DNA of 64,000 bases from Lysobacterales bacterium 66-474 (GTDB lineage: Bacteria > Pseudomonadota > Gammaproteobacteria > Xanthomonadales > Rhodanobacteraceae), in the NCBI GenBank assembly GCA_001899805.1, contig MKWP01000009.1, forward strand, positions 124,001 through 188,000. Reading direction: 5' to 3'. The notes beneath the pieces are model-generated. The model was not told where the DNA came from. It searched no databases and worked only from the letters and a program-made list of their open reading frames with translations. Position 1 is the stretch's first letter. Each line of letters begins with the position of its first letter. Below are positions 18,614 to 26,756 of the stretch, in pieces. Made by a program: the position numbers and the translations under genes.

Positions 18614-20617
18614 ATGACCCTTCGCCGCAAACTGCTGCTGGTCGCGCTGTCCACGCTGGCCTTGCCGTGGGCGGGCTGGCTGTACGTGCGCCAGATGGAA
18701 CACCTGCTGCGCAACAGCCAGGAGCAGGCCTTGCTGGCGATCGCGTTCGCGCTCGACCGCGGGCTGGTGGCGGTGGGCGCGGATCTGCCGAACACCGGGC
18801 AGAACTGGTACGTGCAGCACGCCACGCAGTCGATCGTGATCGACGGCAGCGAGCGCGACTGGGGGCCGATGACACGCTGGGCGCAGCATCCGTGGCCCGG
18901 CGTCGAAGTGCAGCTGGCCGATGATCCGGCCTGGCTGTACATGCGCATCAACGTCGACGATGCGACCCACACGCGGCTGGATGCCCGGGATGCCGCGGCG
19001 GTCGAAGCCGATCACGTGGTGCTGCAACTGGTGCGTGGCACGCGCCAGCGCAGTTACCTGCTGGCCAGCGCGAACTCCGGTGCGATCCTCGCGCATCCGC
19101 TGGACCCGCGCGTGCACGGCTTTCCGGACCAGATCAGCGCGCAATGGCTGGATACCGGCAAAACCTACCAGATCGAGCTTCGGATCCCGCGCGCGCAGGC
19201 GCCGGACGAGCTGGGCATCGGCGTGTTCGATGCCGATGCGCCCACCCGCTTCGACGGCGGCAAGCCGGACGTCCGCGCGTTGCTCAACCTGTCGCCGGCA
19301 TTGTCGAACGACCTGACCCAGCTCGCGCCGAGTGGCGTGCGGGTGCGGCTGCTCAGCGCCGACGGCTGGGTGATCGGCGAGGGCGGCAGCATGCTGGAAG
19401 CCCCCAGGCCCCGGCGCGACCGCTTCCCCTGGTTGCAGCGGGTGCTTTCCGACCTGCTGGTGGTGCCTTCACTGGACCAGCGCCAGCACCTGCCGCGCGA
19501 CATCCCGCGCCTGTCCGAGCCCGACGTGCAGCAGGCGCTGGATGGACAGGCTACCGCCAACTGGCGCGGCGGCGACACGCCGGGCAGCGTGGTGTTGACC
19601 GTCGCGGTACCGCTGGACGTGCGCGGCCAGAACCGCGGCGCGCTGGTGCTGGAACAATCCAGCCAGGCCTTGCCGCTGTTGACCAACCGCGCGCTGCTCG
19701 GCCTGATGCTGGCCAGCGTGGCGGTGTTGCTGATCGCGGGCGCGGTGTTGTTCGCGTTCGCGACCTGGTTGTCGGTCAGGATCGGGCGTCTGCGCGATGC
19801 CGCGGAGCAGGCGCAGCACCACGAGGGCCTCGAATTGGCGCAGTTGCCGCTGGTCGAAGACCGCGACGAACTCGGCGACCTCGCGCGCAGCCTGTCGCGC
19901 CTGCTGGAGTCCATCGGCACCTACACCGAATACCTGCGCAAGCTGGCATCGAACCTGTCGCACGAACTCAACACGCCGCTGGCGATCGTGCGCTCGTCGC
20001 TGGAGAACCTGGAGCACGCGGAGTTGCCGCACGCCGCGCTGCCGTATCTGGCGCGTGCGCGCGACGGCACCGCACGCATCGGCACCATCGTGCGCGCGAT
20101 GAGCGAAGCCAGCCGCATGGAGCGTGCGATGGCGTCCGCCGACGGCGAGGACATGGACCTCGCGCAAGTGGTGCGCGGTTGCGCGGAGGCCTACCGTCCG
20201 CTGGCCGGGACGCGCGAGCTGCGCTGCACGATCCCGGCGCATCCGGTGCCGCTGTACGGCGCGCCGGAGCTGATCGCGCAGGCGCTGGACAAGTTGTTCG
20301 ACAACGCGCTGTCGTTCACCGCGGCGGACGGCTGGATCGGGATCTCGCTGGACTCCGCCGACGACGGTGCGGCGCGGGTCGTGGTGTCCAATCGCGGCCC
20401 GCACCTGCCCGAGTCGATGCAGGGCCAGTTGTTCGATTCGCTGGTCAGCGTGCGTGGCGCGGGTGCACGCGCCGGTGCGCCGCACCTCGGGCTTGGCCTC
20501 TACGTGGTGCGCCTGGTCGCGGAACTGCACCAGGGCAAGGTGTCCGCGCGCAACGACGAGGACGGCGTCACCTTCGAAATGGAACTGCGCGGGATGCGGC
20601 GTCCCGGCGACGAATAG
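18614..20617 (+). CDS. Membrane sensor histidine kinase, PdsS-like, with CBM9/DOMON-like sensor domain
   Basis: 667 residues. An N-terminal transmembrane helix (LLLVALSTLALPWAGWLYV) leads into a periplasmic region whose IVIDGSERDWGPMTRW and AWLYMRINVDDATH segments resemble a carbohydrate-binding family 9/DOMON-like fold. A second helix (LLGLMLASVAVLLIAGAVLF, about residue 365), a HAMP-like linker, a HisKA domain with the phospho-His near residue 450 in NLSHELNTPLAI, and an ATPase domain (DKLFDNALSFT, GLGLYVVRL) follow. It pairs with the upstream response regulator. The name PdsS-like is from memory of that family; the signal it senses is unknown. Confidence 0.88.
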   Translation: MTLRRKLLLVALSTLALPWAGWLYVRQMEHLLRNSQEQALLAIAFALDRGLVAVGADLPNTGQNWYVQHATQSIVIDGSERDWGPMTRWAQHPWPGVEVQLADDPAWLYMRINVDDATHTRLDARDAAAVEADHVVLQLVRGTRQRSYLLASANSGAILAHPLDPRVHGFPDQISAQWLDTGKTYQIELRIPRAQAPDELGIGVFDADAPTRFDGGKPDVRALLNLSPALSNDLTQLAPSGVRVRLLSADGWVIGEGGSMLEAPRPRRDRFPWLQRVLSDLLVVPSLDQRQHLPRDIPRLSEPDVQQALDGQATANWRGGDTPGSVVLTVAVPLDVRGQNRGALVLEQSSQALPLLTNRALLGLMLASVAVLLIAGAVLFAFATWLSVRIGRLRDAAEQAQHHEGLELAQLPLVEDRDELGDLARSLSRLLESIGTYTEYLRKLASNLSHELNTPLAIVRSSLENLEHAELPHAALPYLARARDGTARIGTIVRAMSEASRMERAMASADGEDMDLAQVVRGCAEAYRPLAGTRELRCTIPAHPVPLYGAPELIAQALDKLFDNALSFTAADGWIGISLDSADDGAARVVVSNRGPHLPESMQGQLFDSLVSVRGAGARAGAPHLGLGLYVVRLVAELHQGKVSARNDEDGVTFEMELRGMRRPGDE

Positions 20618-20627
20618 ACGGAAATTC

Positions 20628-20741
20628 TTTTGCGTTCATCCTTGAACGCAGCACAATGCGTCTTCCGTGATGGATCATCCTCCGCGGGATGAAACACCAG
20701 AACGGACATCCGTGTCCTGACTTTCCACGACAGCCGCTCCG
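20628..20741 (+). repeat. Short hairpin repeat (family 2), copy upstream of trpE
   Basis: Begins with a perfect hairpin TGCGTTCA-TCC-TTGAACGCA (20630-20649), holds a further stem GGACA-TCCG-TGTCC (20703-20716) and ends in the block CCTGACTTTCCACGACAG plus CCGCTCCG. The closing block recurs with few changes at 61331-61363 (plus) and about 57497-57526 (minus). It forms most of the 154-bp leader of trpE. Confidence 0.65.
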
Positions 20742-20771
20742 CATGCGGGGTCTTTTCCGAGGGAATTGCCG

Positions 20772-22247
20772 GTGCTCGACCAGACCCGATTCGACGCCCT
20801 TGTCCGCGAGGGCCACAACCGCATCCCGCTGGTGCGCGAGGTGCTGTCGGACCTCGACACGCCGCTGTCGGTGTACCTGAAGCTCGCCGACGGCCCGTAC
20901 ACCTTCCTGCTGGAATCGGTCGAAGGCGGCGCGAATTGGGGCCGCTATTCGATCATCGGCCTGCCGGCGCGGCGAGTTTTCGGTTTTCGCGCGCACACGC
21001 TGACCGTGATCGAGGATGGCGCGGTGGTCGAAACGCGCGAGGTCGCCGATCCGCTTGCGGAAGTCGAGCGCCTGCGCGCGCAATACCGCGTCCCGCACCT
21101 GCCCGACCTGCCCGCGTTCACCGGCGGACTGGTCGGCTATTTCGGGTTCGACTCCGTCGGTTACGCCGAACCGCGTTTGGCGAACTGGAACCGGCCCGAC
21201 GAACTCGGCACGCCCGACATCCTGCTGGTGCTGGCCGAGGAAGTCGCGGTGTTCGACAATCTGAAAGGCCGCCTGTACCTGATCGTGCACGCCGATCCTG
21301 CGCGCCCGCATGCCTATGCGCGCGCGCAACGGCGGCTGGATGCGCTGGCGCACCGCTTGCGCCAGGGCGGTGCGGCCTATCCGCAACCCACCCATGGCGC
21401 GGTGCTGGATGAGCGCGATTTCAAATCCTCGTTCACCAGGGATGCGTTCGAGGCGATGGTGGAACGCTGCAAGGAATACATCCGCGCCGGCGACGTGTTC
21501 CAGGTGGTGCCCTCGCAACGCCTCAGCATCGGCTTCAACGCGCGGCCGGTGGATGTGTACCGGGCGCTGCGCGCGCTGAATCCGTCGCCGTACATGTATT
21601 TCTTCGACCTGGGCGAAACCCAGATCGTGGGCTCGTCGCCGGAGATCCTGGCGCGGATGAAGGACGGCAAGGTCATCGTGCGACCGCTCGCGGGCACCCG
21701 CAAGCGCGGCGCGACGCCGGAGGAAGACGCGGCGCTCGAAAGGGAACTGCTGGCCGATCCCAAGGAACGCGCCGAGCACCTGATGCTGATCGACCTCGGC
21801 CGCAACGACATCGGCCGCATCAGCGAAACCGGCAGCGTCGAGGTCAGCGCTTCATTCGCGATCGAACGCTACTCGCACGTGATGCACATCGTTTCGCAGG
21901 TCGAGGGCAAACTGCGTCCCGGCACCAGCTACATGGACGTGCTGCGCGCGACGTTCCCCGCCGGCACACTGTCCGGCGCGCCCAAGATCCGCGCCATCGA
22001 AATCATCCAGGAACTGGAACCGTTCAAGCGCAATATCTATTCCGGCGCGATCGGCTGGATCGGCTGGTGGGGCGACGCCGACACCGCGATCGCGATCCGC
22101 ACCGCGGTGATCCAGGACGGACGGCTGCACGTGCAGGCCGGCGCCGGCATCGTGTACGACTCCGATCCCGCGTCCGAATACGAAGAGACGATGAACAAGG
22201 GACGCGCGCTGTTCCGCGCGGTGGCGCAGGCGGTGCGTGGGCTCTGA
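20772..22247 (+). CDS. trpE: Anthranilate synthase component I
   Basis: 491 residues from the GTG at 20772; a TTG at 20766 is also in frame, but GAGGGA sits six bases before the GTG. Makes anthranilate from chorismate, the first step of tryptophan synthesis, with the glutamine amidotransferase TrpG. It has the chorismate-binding motifs IGSSPEIL-type [52 protein letters not shown] and [11 protein letters not shown]. An N-terminal LLES segment fits the feedback tryptophan-binding site. trpG and the rest of the pathway are not in the window. Confidence 0.97.
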   Translation: MLDQTRFDALVREGHNRIPLVREVLSDLDTPLSVYLKLADGPYTFLLESVEGGANWGRYSIIGLPARRVFGFRAHTLTVIEDGAVVETREVADPLAEVERLRAQYRVPHLPDLPAFTGGLVGYFGFDSVGYAEPRLANWNRPDELGTPDILLVLAEEVAVFDNLKGRLYLIVHADPARPHAYARAQRRLDALAHRLRQGGAAYPQPTHGAVLDERDFKSSFTRDAFEAMVERCKEYIRAGDVFQVVPSQRLSIGFNARPVDVYRALRALNPSPYMYFFDLGETQIVGSSPEILARMKDGKVIVRPLAGTRKRGATPEEDAALERELLADPKERAEHLMLIDLGRNDIGRISETGSVEVSASFAIERYSHVMHIVSQVEGKLRPGTSYMDVLRATFPAGTLSGAPKIRAIEIIQELEPFKRNIYSGAIGWIGWWGDADTAIAIRTAVIQDGRLHVQAGAGIVYDSDPASEYEETMNKGRALFRAVAQAVRGL

Positions 22248-22253
22248 CAATCG

Positions 22254-22299
22254 CTCCCTCTCCGACAGGAGGGGGTGGCCCGCAGCGCCGGGTGAGGGT
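22254..22299. repeat. REP-like CTCTCC repeat after trpE
   Basis: CTCCCTCTCC-gacaggaggggg followed by GCAGCGCCGGGTGAGGG, the same family as 16356-16458 and the valS insertion. It starts 7 bp after the trpE stop codon. Confidence 0.7.
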
Positions 22300-22314
22300 T
22301 CGCACTCGCCTGAT

Positions 22315-22356
22315 CGTCATTCCGGGGCCGTGCGTAGCACGGAACCCGGAACCGGT
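22315..22356. repeat. REP-like CGTCATTCCGGGG repeat, single copy
   Basis: CGTCATTCCGGGGC, a small stem GTGCGTAGCAC, then GGAACCCGGAACC. Half of the paired elements at 26424-26619, 34631-34764 and 39377-39467. It abuts the truncated hairpin-array copy C. Confidence 0.75.
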
Positions 22357-22372
22357 TGGATTTTTTTCGCAA

Positions 22373-22545
22373 GCACGCCACGATCGGACCGGGTTCCGCT
22401 CACCTCGGCGGCGAGCGGGCTACTTTCTGTTTCGGCAGAAAGTAGCCAAAGACCATTGCGCCTGGCATGCCGGTTTCGGCAACATCGTGTTGCCGAAACT
22501 TCCCTGTGCTTCTCACGCCGAGCGGGCCGGCGCGGGAAAAGACAA
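22373..22545 (-). repeat. Long hairpin-array repeat element, truncated copy C
   Basis: Reading the minus strand, the 3' part of the element seen at 10471 and 52134: a stem at 22473-22499 (12 bp, GTTTCGGCAACA / TGTTGCCGAAAC), GGCGCAATGGTCTTTGG, the 12-bp stem at 22418-22447 with loop CCGAAA, and the CCGCTCGCC / GGTGAGCGG stem at 22396-22418, then GGAACCC and TGCTTGCG. The 5' half with TCC loops is missing. Up to 22594 a small stem GGGCCTA-acc-TAGGCCC overlaps the lptG stop. Confidence 0.8.
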
Positions 22546-22594
22546 TAACGTGGTTGCCAAGACAAACTGTGCTCGCGCGCGCAGCGGGCCTAAC

Positions 22595-23692
22595 CTAGGC
22601 CCGCCGGTAATACCACACCGCGATCGCCAGCAACAGCAGCGCCGGGATGAGGTTGATCACGAACGGGGGTGCGCCCAGCACCGTGCCGGTGCTGATGATC
22701 GCGCGTTGGATGAAGTACCACGCGATCGCGACGATCACGCCCAGGAACAGGCGTTTGCCGAGTCCGCCCGAGCGCAGCGCGCCGAAGCCGAACGGCAGCG
22801 CGCACAGCACCAGCAACACGGTGTTGGCGGGGTAGAACACGCGCGTCCACCAGGCGTTGAGGTAGACGCCCGGGTTCTGGCGGTTGGCTCGCAGGTAGTC
22901 GATGCTGCGCGAAAGATCGCGCAGCGAGAGGTATTCCGGGTGCGCGACCGAGGCCTGCAGCACGTCGGGATCGAGCGAGGTTTTCCATGCCTGTTGCGCG
23001 GAGGTGACGCTGACCACGCCGTCCGGCGACACCCTGGTCTCGCGCACGTCGTGCAGCATCCACGACTTGCCGTCCTGCGTGGCCAGCTTGGCGCGGCGAA
23101 ACGAGGTCAGCTCGCCGGCGTCGTTGAAACCGAACACCCGCACGTCGGCGAGTTCGACCTCGCGCCGGCCACGCTCGATCCTCGCCAGCGCCGCCTTGGC
23201 GTTGATGATGTCGTTGCCGTCGCGTTCCCACAGGCCGCTGCCCTGGCGCACGCGCAGTTGCCCGGAGCTGCGCTGCAGCTGGATTTCCTGGGCATGCTGT
23301 TCGCCCGCGGGCGCGACGGTTTCGCCCAGCACGAACACGCCCGCCATCAGCACCGCGACCAGCCCGGTGACCGACAGGCTGATCCTGAGCCTGGACATGC
23401 CCGCCGCGCGCAAGGCGGTGAGCTCGCCGGTGGTGGCCAGCGCGCCGACGCCGACCAGGCTGCCGATCAGCGCGGCGAACACGAACCACTGGTAGGCGCG
23501 GCGCGGCACGGTCAGCAGGATGTAGGCGACCGCCTTGCCGAGCGAATAGCCGTTGTGGCCGATGCCGCCGATCTGCTTGGCGAATTCCATGAAGGTGTCG
23601 AGCCCGGTCAACACCAGCCAGGTCAGCAACAGCCCGCCCAGCACCGTTGTCGCGATCAGGAGATCGGCGCGCTTGATCCGGAAGCGTTGCAT
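22595..23692 (-). CDS. lptG: LPS export ABC transporter permease LptG
   Basis: 365 residues. With LptF it forms the inner-membrane part of the LptB2FG machine that extracts lipopolysaccharide for transport to the outer membrane. Transmembrane helices are visible near residues 10-32, 60-82, 100-122, then a periplasmic jellyroll-like domain (about 130-260) and further C-terminal helices (TVLLVLCALPFGF, LFLGVIVAIAWYFIQ, LIPALLLLAIAVWYY). The ATG was chosen at MQRFRIKRADLL, 11 bp after the lptF stop codon. Confidence 0.96.
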   Translation of the reverse strand: MQRFRIKRADLLIATTVLGGLLLTWLVLTGLDTFMEFAKQIGGIGHNGYSLGKAVAYILLTVPRRAYQWFVFAALIGSLVGVGALATTGELTALRAAGMSRLRISLSVTGLVAVLMAGVFVLGETVAPAGEQHAQEIQLQRSSGQLRVRQGSGLWERDGNDIINAKAALARIERGRREVELADVRVFGFNDAGELTSFRRAKLATQDGKSWMLHDVRETRVSPDGVVSVTSAQQAWKTSLDPDVLQASVAHPEYLSLRDLSRSIDYLRANRQNPGVYLNAWWTRVFYPANTVLLVLCALPFGFGALRSGGLGKRLFLGVIVAIAWYFIQRAIISTGTVLGAPPFVINLIPALLLLAIAVWYYRRA

Positions 23693-23703
23693 GGAACCGC
23701 CCG

Positions 23704-24822
23704 TCACGGGGCCGCCCCGGCCGTGCGCGGCTTGCGCGCCGCGTATTGCCGCGCGAATACCCAGACCGCGCCGACGAACACCGGCAGCAACACCCACCAC
23801 ATGCCGATCGGCGCCGCGAGTTTGCCGCTGGTGATGAGGATACGCGCCAGGTTCATCAGGTTCATGATGATGAGATACGCCAGCACCGCGATCAGGATGC
23901 GCCCGACCGGCGAGCTGCGCGGCCCCTGGCGCGCCATCGGCAGCGCCAGCATCGCCAGCACCAGCGGCCCGAACGGAATCGCGATCCGCCATTGCAATTC
24001 GGCGCGCGCGGAAGGGTCGTCGTCGCCGATCAGCGAAGCGGTGGTGCGCAGGCCGTCCGGATCGTCGTCGCCGTCGCCGTTCGCGGGCGGCGACAGCGCG
24101 ATGTCGTTGCGCCGGAATTTCATCAACCGCCAGTTGTCCTGGTCGAGGCGGATGTCGTAACGGTGGCCGTCGTGCAGCGCGATGAAGCGGTTGTCCTCGC
24201 TGCCTTCATGGAACAGGTCGCCGCGCTCGGCCACGATCACGCTGATGCCGACCTCGCCGTCCTTGCCCTCGCGTTCGCTTTCGACGAACAGCTTGCCGAG
24301 CCTGGTGCCGTCGGGGCTCACCGTGTTCGCGAACAGGATGCCGCCGCGCCCGGCCAGGCTGGTGAAGCGGCCGGGTTCGAGGCCCGCCGCGATCACCGAG
24401 CGGTTGGCCTGCTCGACTTCGGCGTTCGACGCGCGCGCGGCCAGCGGGCCCAACCACAGCGCCACCAGCGCCACCACGATGCCCGAGCCGATCCCGAAGA
24501 TCGCGGCGGGCTTGAGCAGGCCTCGTGGGCCGAAACCGGATGCCGACAACACGTGCATCTCGCTGTCGCGGTACATCCGCCCGAGCGCCAGCAGCATGCC
24601 GAGGAACATCGCCATCGGCAGCAGCGCCTGCAGGGTGTTGACCAGGTTCAACCCCAGCACCGTGAACATCACGCCGCCCGGCAGGCGTCCGGTCGCGACC
24701 TTGTTCACCACGTCGGCGAAGGTGCTGCCCGTGAAGATCACCAGCAGCACCACCACCGCCGCCAGCGTGCCCCACAGGAATTCGCGCAGGATGTATCGAT
24801 CGAGGATGGAAAGACGCGGCAT
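23704..24822 (-). CDS. lptF: LPS export ABC transporter permease LptF
   Basis: 372 residues. Begins LSILDRYILREFLWGTLAAV as in the YjgP/YjgQ family; six transmembrane helices around a periplasmic domain (residues about 125-270). Partner of LptG encoded directly downstream. An acidic insert (GDGDDDPDGLRT) lies in the periplasmic domain. It is divergent from pepA with a 73-bp gap, the usual arrangement in gammaproteobacteria. Confidence 0.96.
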   Translation of the reverse strand: MPRLSILDRYILREFLWGTLAAVVVLLVIFTGSTFADVVNKVATGRLPGGVMFTVLGLNLVNTLQALLPMAMFLGMLLALGRMYRDSEMHVLSASGFGPRGLLKPAAIFGIGSGIVVALVALWLGPLAARASNAEVEQANRSVIAAGLEPGRFTSLAGRGGILFANTVSPDGTRLGKLFVESEREGKDGEVGISVIVAERGDLFHEGSEDNRFIALHDGHRYDIRLDQDNWRLMKFRRNDIALSPPANGDGDDDPDGLRTTASLIGDDDPSARAELQWRIAIPFGPLVLAMLALPMARQGPRSSPVGRILIAVLAYLIIMNLMNLARILITSGKLAAPIGMWWVLLPVFVGAVWVFARQYAARKPRTAGAAP

Positions 24823-24895
24823 CGGTTAAACTGGAACGCTTTGCGAGCGTGCAGTGTAGTGGCACGCGTGCGTCCAACCCGCATACCAGGAAACC

Positions 24896-26380
24896 ATGCC
24901 CGTGCTCGAATTCAGTCTGGGTTCCACCGCCGCCGACAAGGCCGACACGCCGTGCGTGGTGGCGGGCGTGTTCGACGTCGCGTTCTCCCCTGCCGCCGCG
25001 GCCATCGATGCCGCCAGCGGCGGCGCGTTGACGCGACTGCGGGAATCGGGCGATTTCACCGGCAAGCCCGGCACGACCTTGCTGCTGCATGGCCTGGCGA
25101 ACGTCGCATCGCCGCGCGTGCTGCTGGTGGGACTGGGGGCGCGGCAGGATTTCGATGCGCGCATGTTCGAGCGCGCCTGCGACGAGGTCGGCAAGGCCTT
25201 GAAGGGCATGCCCGTCGCCAGTGCCGGCGTCTGGTTGCCCGAGCTCGACGTGAAGGATCGCGATGCGAACTGGCGCGTGCGCACCTGCGCGCTGGCGATC
25301 GACCACACCTGCTTCCGTTACACCGCCACGCTGAGGACGCCCAACGGCGGCGCCCCGCGATTGTCGAAACTGGACTTGATGGTGGATGCCGACGCGCGCC
25401 GCGGCCTCGACGAGGCGCGCGCGCTGGCACGCGGCGTCGCCTTCGCGCGTGAACTCGGCTGCCTGCCGCCGAACCTGTGCACGCCCACGCACATCGCGGC
25501 GCAGGCCAGGACCATCGCCGACGAACACACCGGTTCGGTCACGCTGGAAGTGCTGGAACGCGAGGACATGCAGAAGCTCGGCATGGGCGCGTTGCTCGCG
25601 GTGTCGTCGGGTTCCGCGACACCGCCCAAGCTGATCGTGCTCGAATACAAGGGCGCGGGCGATGCCAGGCCTTACGCGCTGGTCGGCAAGGGCGTCACCT
25701 TCGACACCGGCGGCATGAACCTCAAGCCGACCGGTTCGATGGAGGAAATGAAGTACGACATGTGCGGCGCCGCGGGGGTGCTGGGCACATTCCTCAGCGC
25801 GGTCGAGCTGAAGTTGCCGATCAACCTGGTGTGCGTGGTGCCTTCGGTCGAGAACATGCCGGACGGCGCGGGTTATCGTCCCAGCGACGTGCTGCAAACC
25901 CACGCCGGGATCACCGTGGAAGTGTTGAACACCGACGCCGAAGGGCGCCTGATCCTGTGCGACGCACTTTCATGGACCTGCAAGCGTTTCCAGCCGCAGG
26001 CCGTGGTCGATGCCGCGACGCTCACCGGCGCCTGCGTGATCGCGCTGGGCGCGCACGCGTCGGGCTTGTTCAGCGCCGACGACGCGCTGGCCGACCAGCT
26101 GCTGGCCGCGGGCAACCAGTCGCTCGACCGCGCGTGGCGGCTGCCGTTGTGGGACGACTATCGCAACCAGCTGGAATCCGCGTTCGCCGACATCGCCAAC
26201 ATCGGTGGCAAGAGTGCCGGCGCGGTGACCGCGGCGCTGTTCCTGTCGCGATTCACCGAGGGTACGCGTTGGGCCCACCTCGACGTCGCCGGCACGGCGT
26301 GGATGCCTGGTCGCAAGGGTTACGCGACCGGCCGCCCGGTGCCGCTGCTCACGCAGTGGCTGATCGACCGCAGCATGTAG
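24896..26380 (+). CDS. pepA: Leucyl aminopeptidase (M17)
   Basis: 494 residues. A hexameric two-metal aminopeptidase that removes N-terminal residues from peptides in the cytoplasm; E. coli PepA also binds DNA. The catalytic block contains VGKGVTFDTGGMNLKP (metal/Lys ligands), NTDAEGRLILCDAL (signature) and GGKSAGAVTAALFLSRF. Length fits the family. The TAG stop lies inside a GTAGGAGCGGC repeat. holC and valS, which follow pepA in many gammaproteobacteria, are not adjacent here. Confidence 0.97.
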   Translation: MPVLEFSLGSTAADKADTPCVVAGVFDVAFSPAAAAIDAASGGALTRLRESGDFTGKPGTTLLLHGLANVASPRVLLVGLGARQDFDARMFERACDEVGKALKGMPVASAGVWLPELDVKDRDANWRVRTCALAIDHTCFRYTATLRTPNGGAPRLSKLDLMVDADARRGLDEARALARGVAFARELGCLPPNLCTPTHIAAQARTIADEHTGSVTLEVLEREDMQKLGMGALLAVSSGSATPPKLIVLEYKGAGDARPYALVGKGVTFDTGGMNLKPTGSMEEMKYDMCGAAGVLGTFLSAVELKLPINLVCVVPSVENMPDGAGYRPSDVLQTHAGITVEVLNTDAEGRLILCDALSWTCKRFQPQAVVDAATLTGACVIALGAHASGLFSADDALADQLLAAGNQSLDRAWRLPLWDDYRNQLESAFADIANIGGKSAGAVTAALFLSRFTEGTRWAHLDVAGTAWMPGRKGYATGRPVPLLTQWLIDRSM

Positions 26381-26399
26381 GAGCGGCCGAAGCCGCGAC
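26377..26399. repeat. REP-like GTAGGAGCGGC palindrome at the pepA stop
   Basis: GTAGGAGCGGC-cgaa-GCCGCGAC; the stem GCGGC/GCCGC begins 3 bp after the stop. The TAG stop of pepA is part of the repeat. This palindrome type is common in Pseudomonas and Xanthomonas relatives. Confidence 0.7.
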
Positions 26400-26423
26400 T
26401 GGCGCAACGCCACAAAACCTTGT

Positions 26424-26619
26424 CGTCATTCCGGGGCATCGCCGGTTTCATCGGCGATGAACCCGGAATCGGTTGCGGACTTGTGCGCACCATGACACCG
26501 ATTGGCTCGCGCCATCCATGACGTGCACTTGTACATATCCTCGTGCGCGTCCTCGTGCGCGGAATCAAAACCGATTCCGGGTTCCGCCGTGATGGAGCTG
26601 CGGCGGCCCCGGAATGACG
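26424..26619. repeat. Paired CGTCATTCCGGGG element (MITE/BIME-like)
   Basis: A 196-bp unit: CGTCATTCCGGGGC ... GAACCCGGAATCGG at the left and the inverted CCGATTCCGGGTTC ... GGCCCCGGAATGACG at the right, separated by about 95 bp. Together they form an inverted repeat. No gene is seen in the 376 bp between pepA and the next gene. Confidence 0.85.
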
Positions 26620-26756
26620 AAGAAAGAAGGCCGTTCGCCGCGCCTGGGATGACGGGCAAGCGAGCGTTGCCCGCCAGTCGACCTGTGTCGCGCCTGTGCC
26701 GGCGATACACTGCGCGCGACTGGAAGCCGGCCTCCACCGGCGGGAAACCGTGAAGC

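Noticed and set aside
22067-24160. A 697-codon frame running from trpE through repeats into the antisense of lptG and lptF
   Set aside because: It spans repeats and antisense of real genes and shows only compositional bias.
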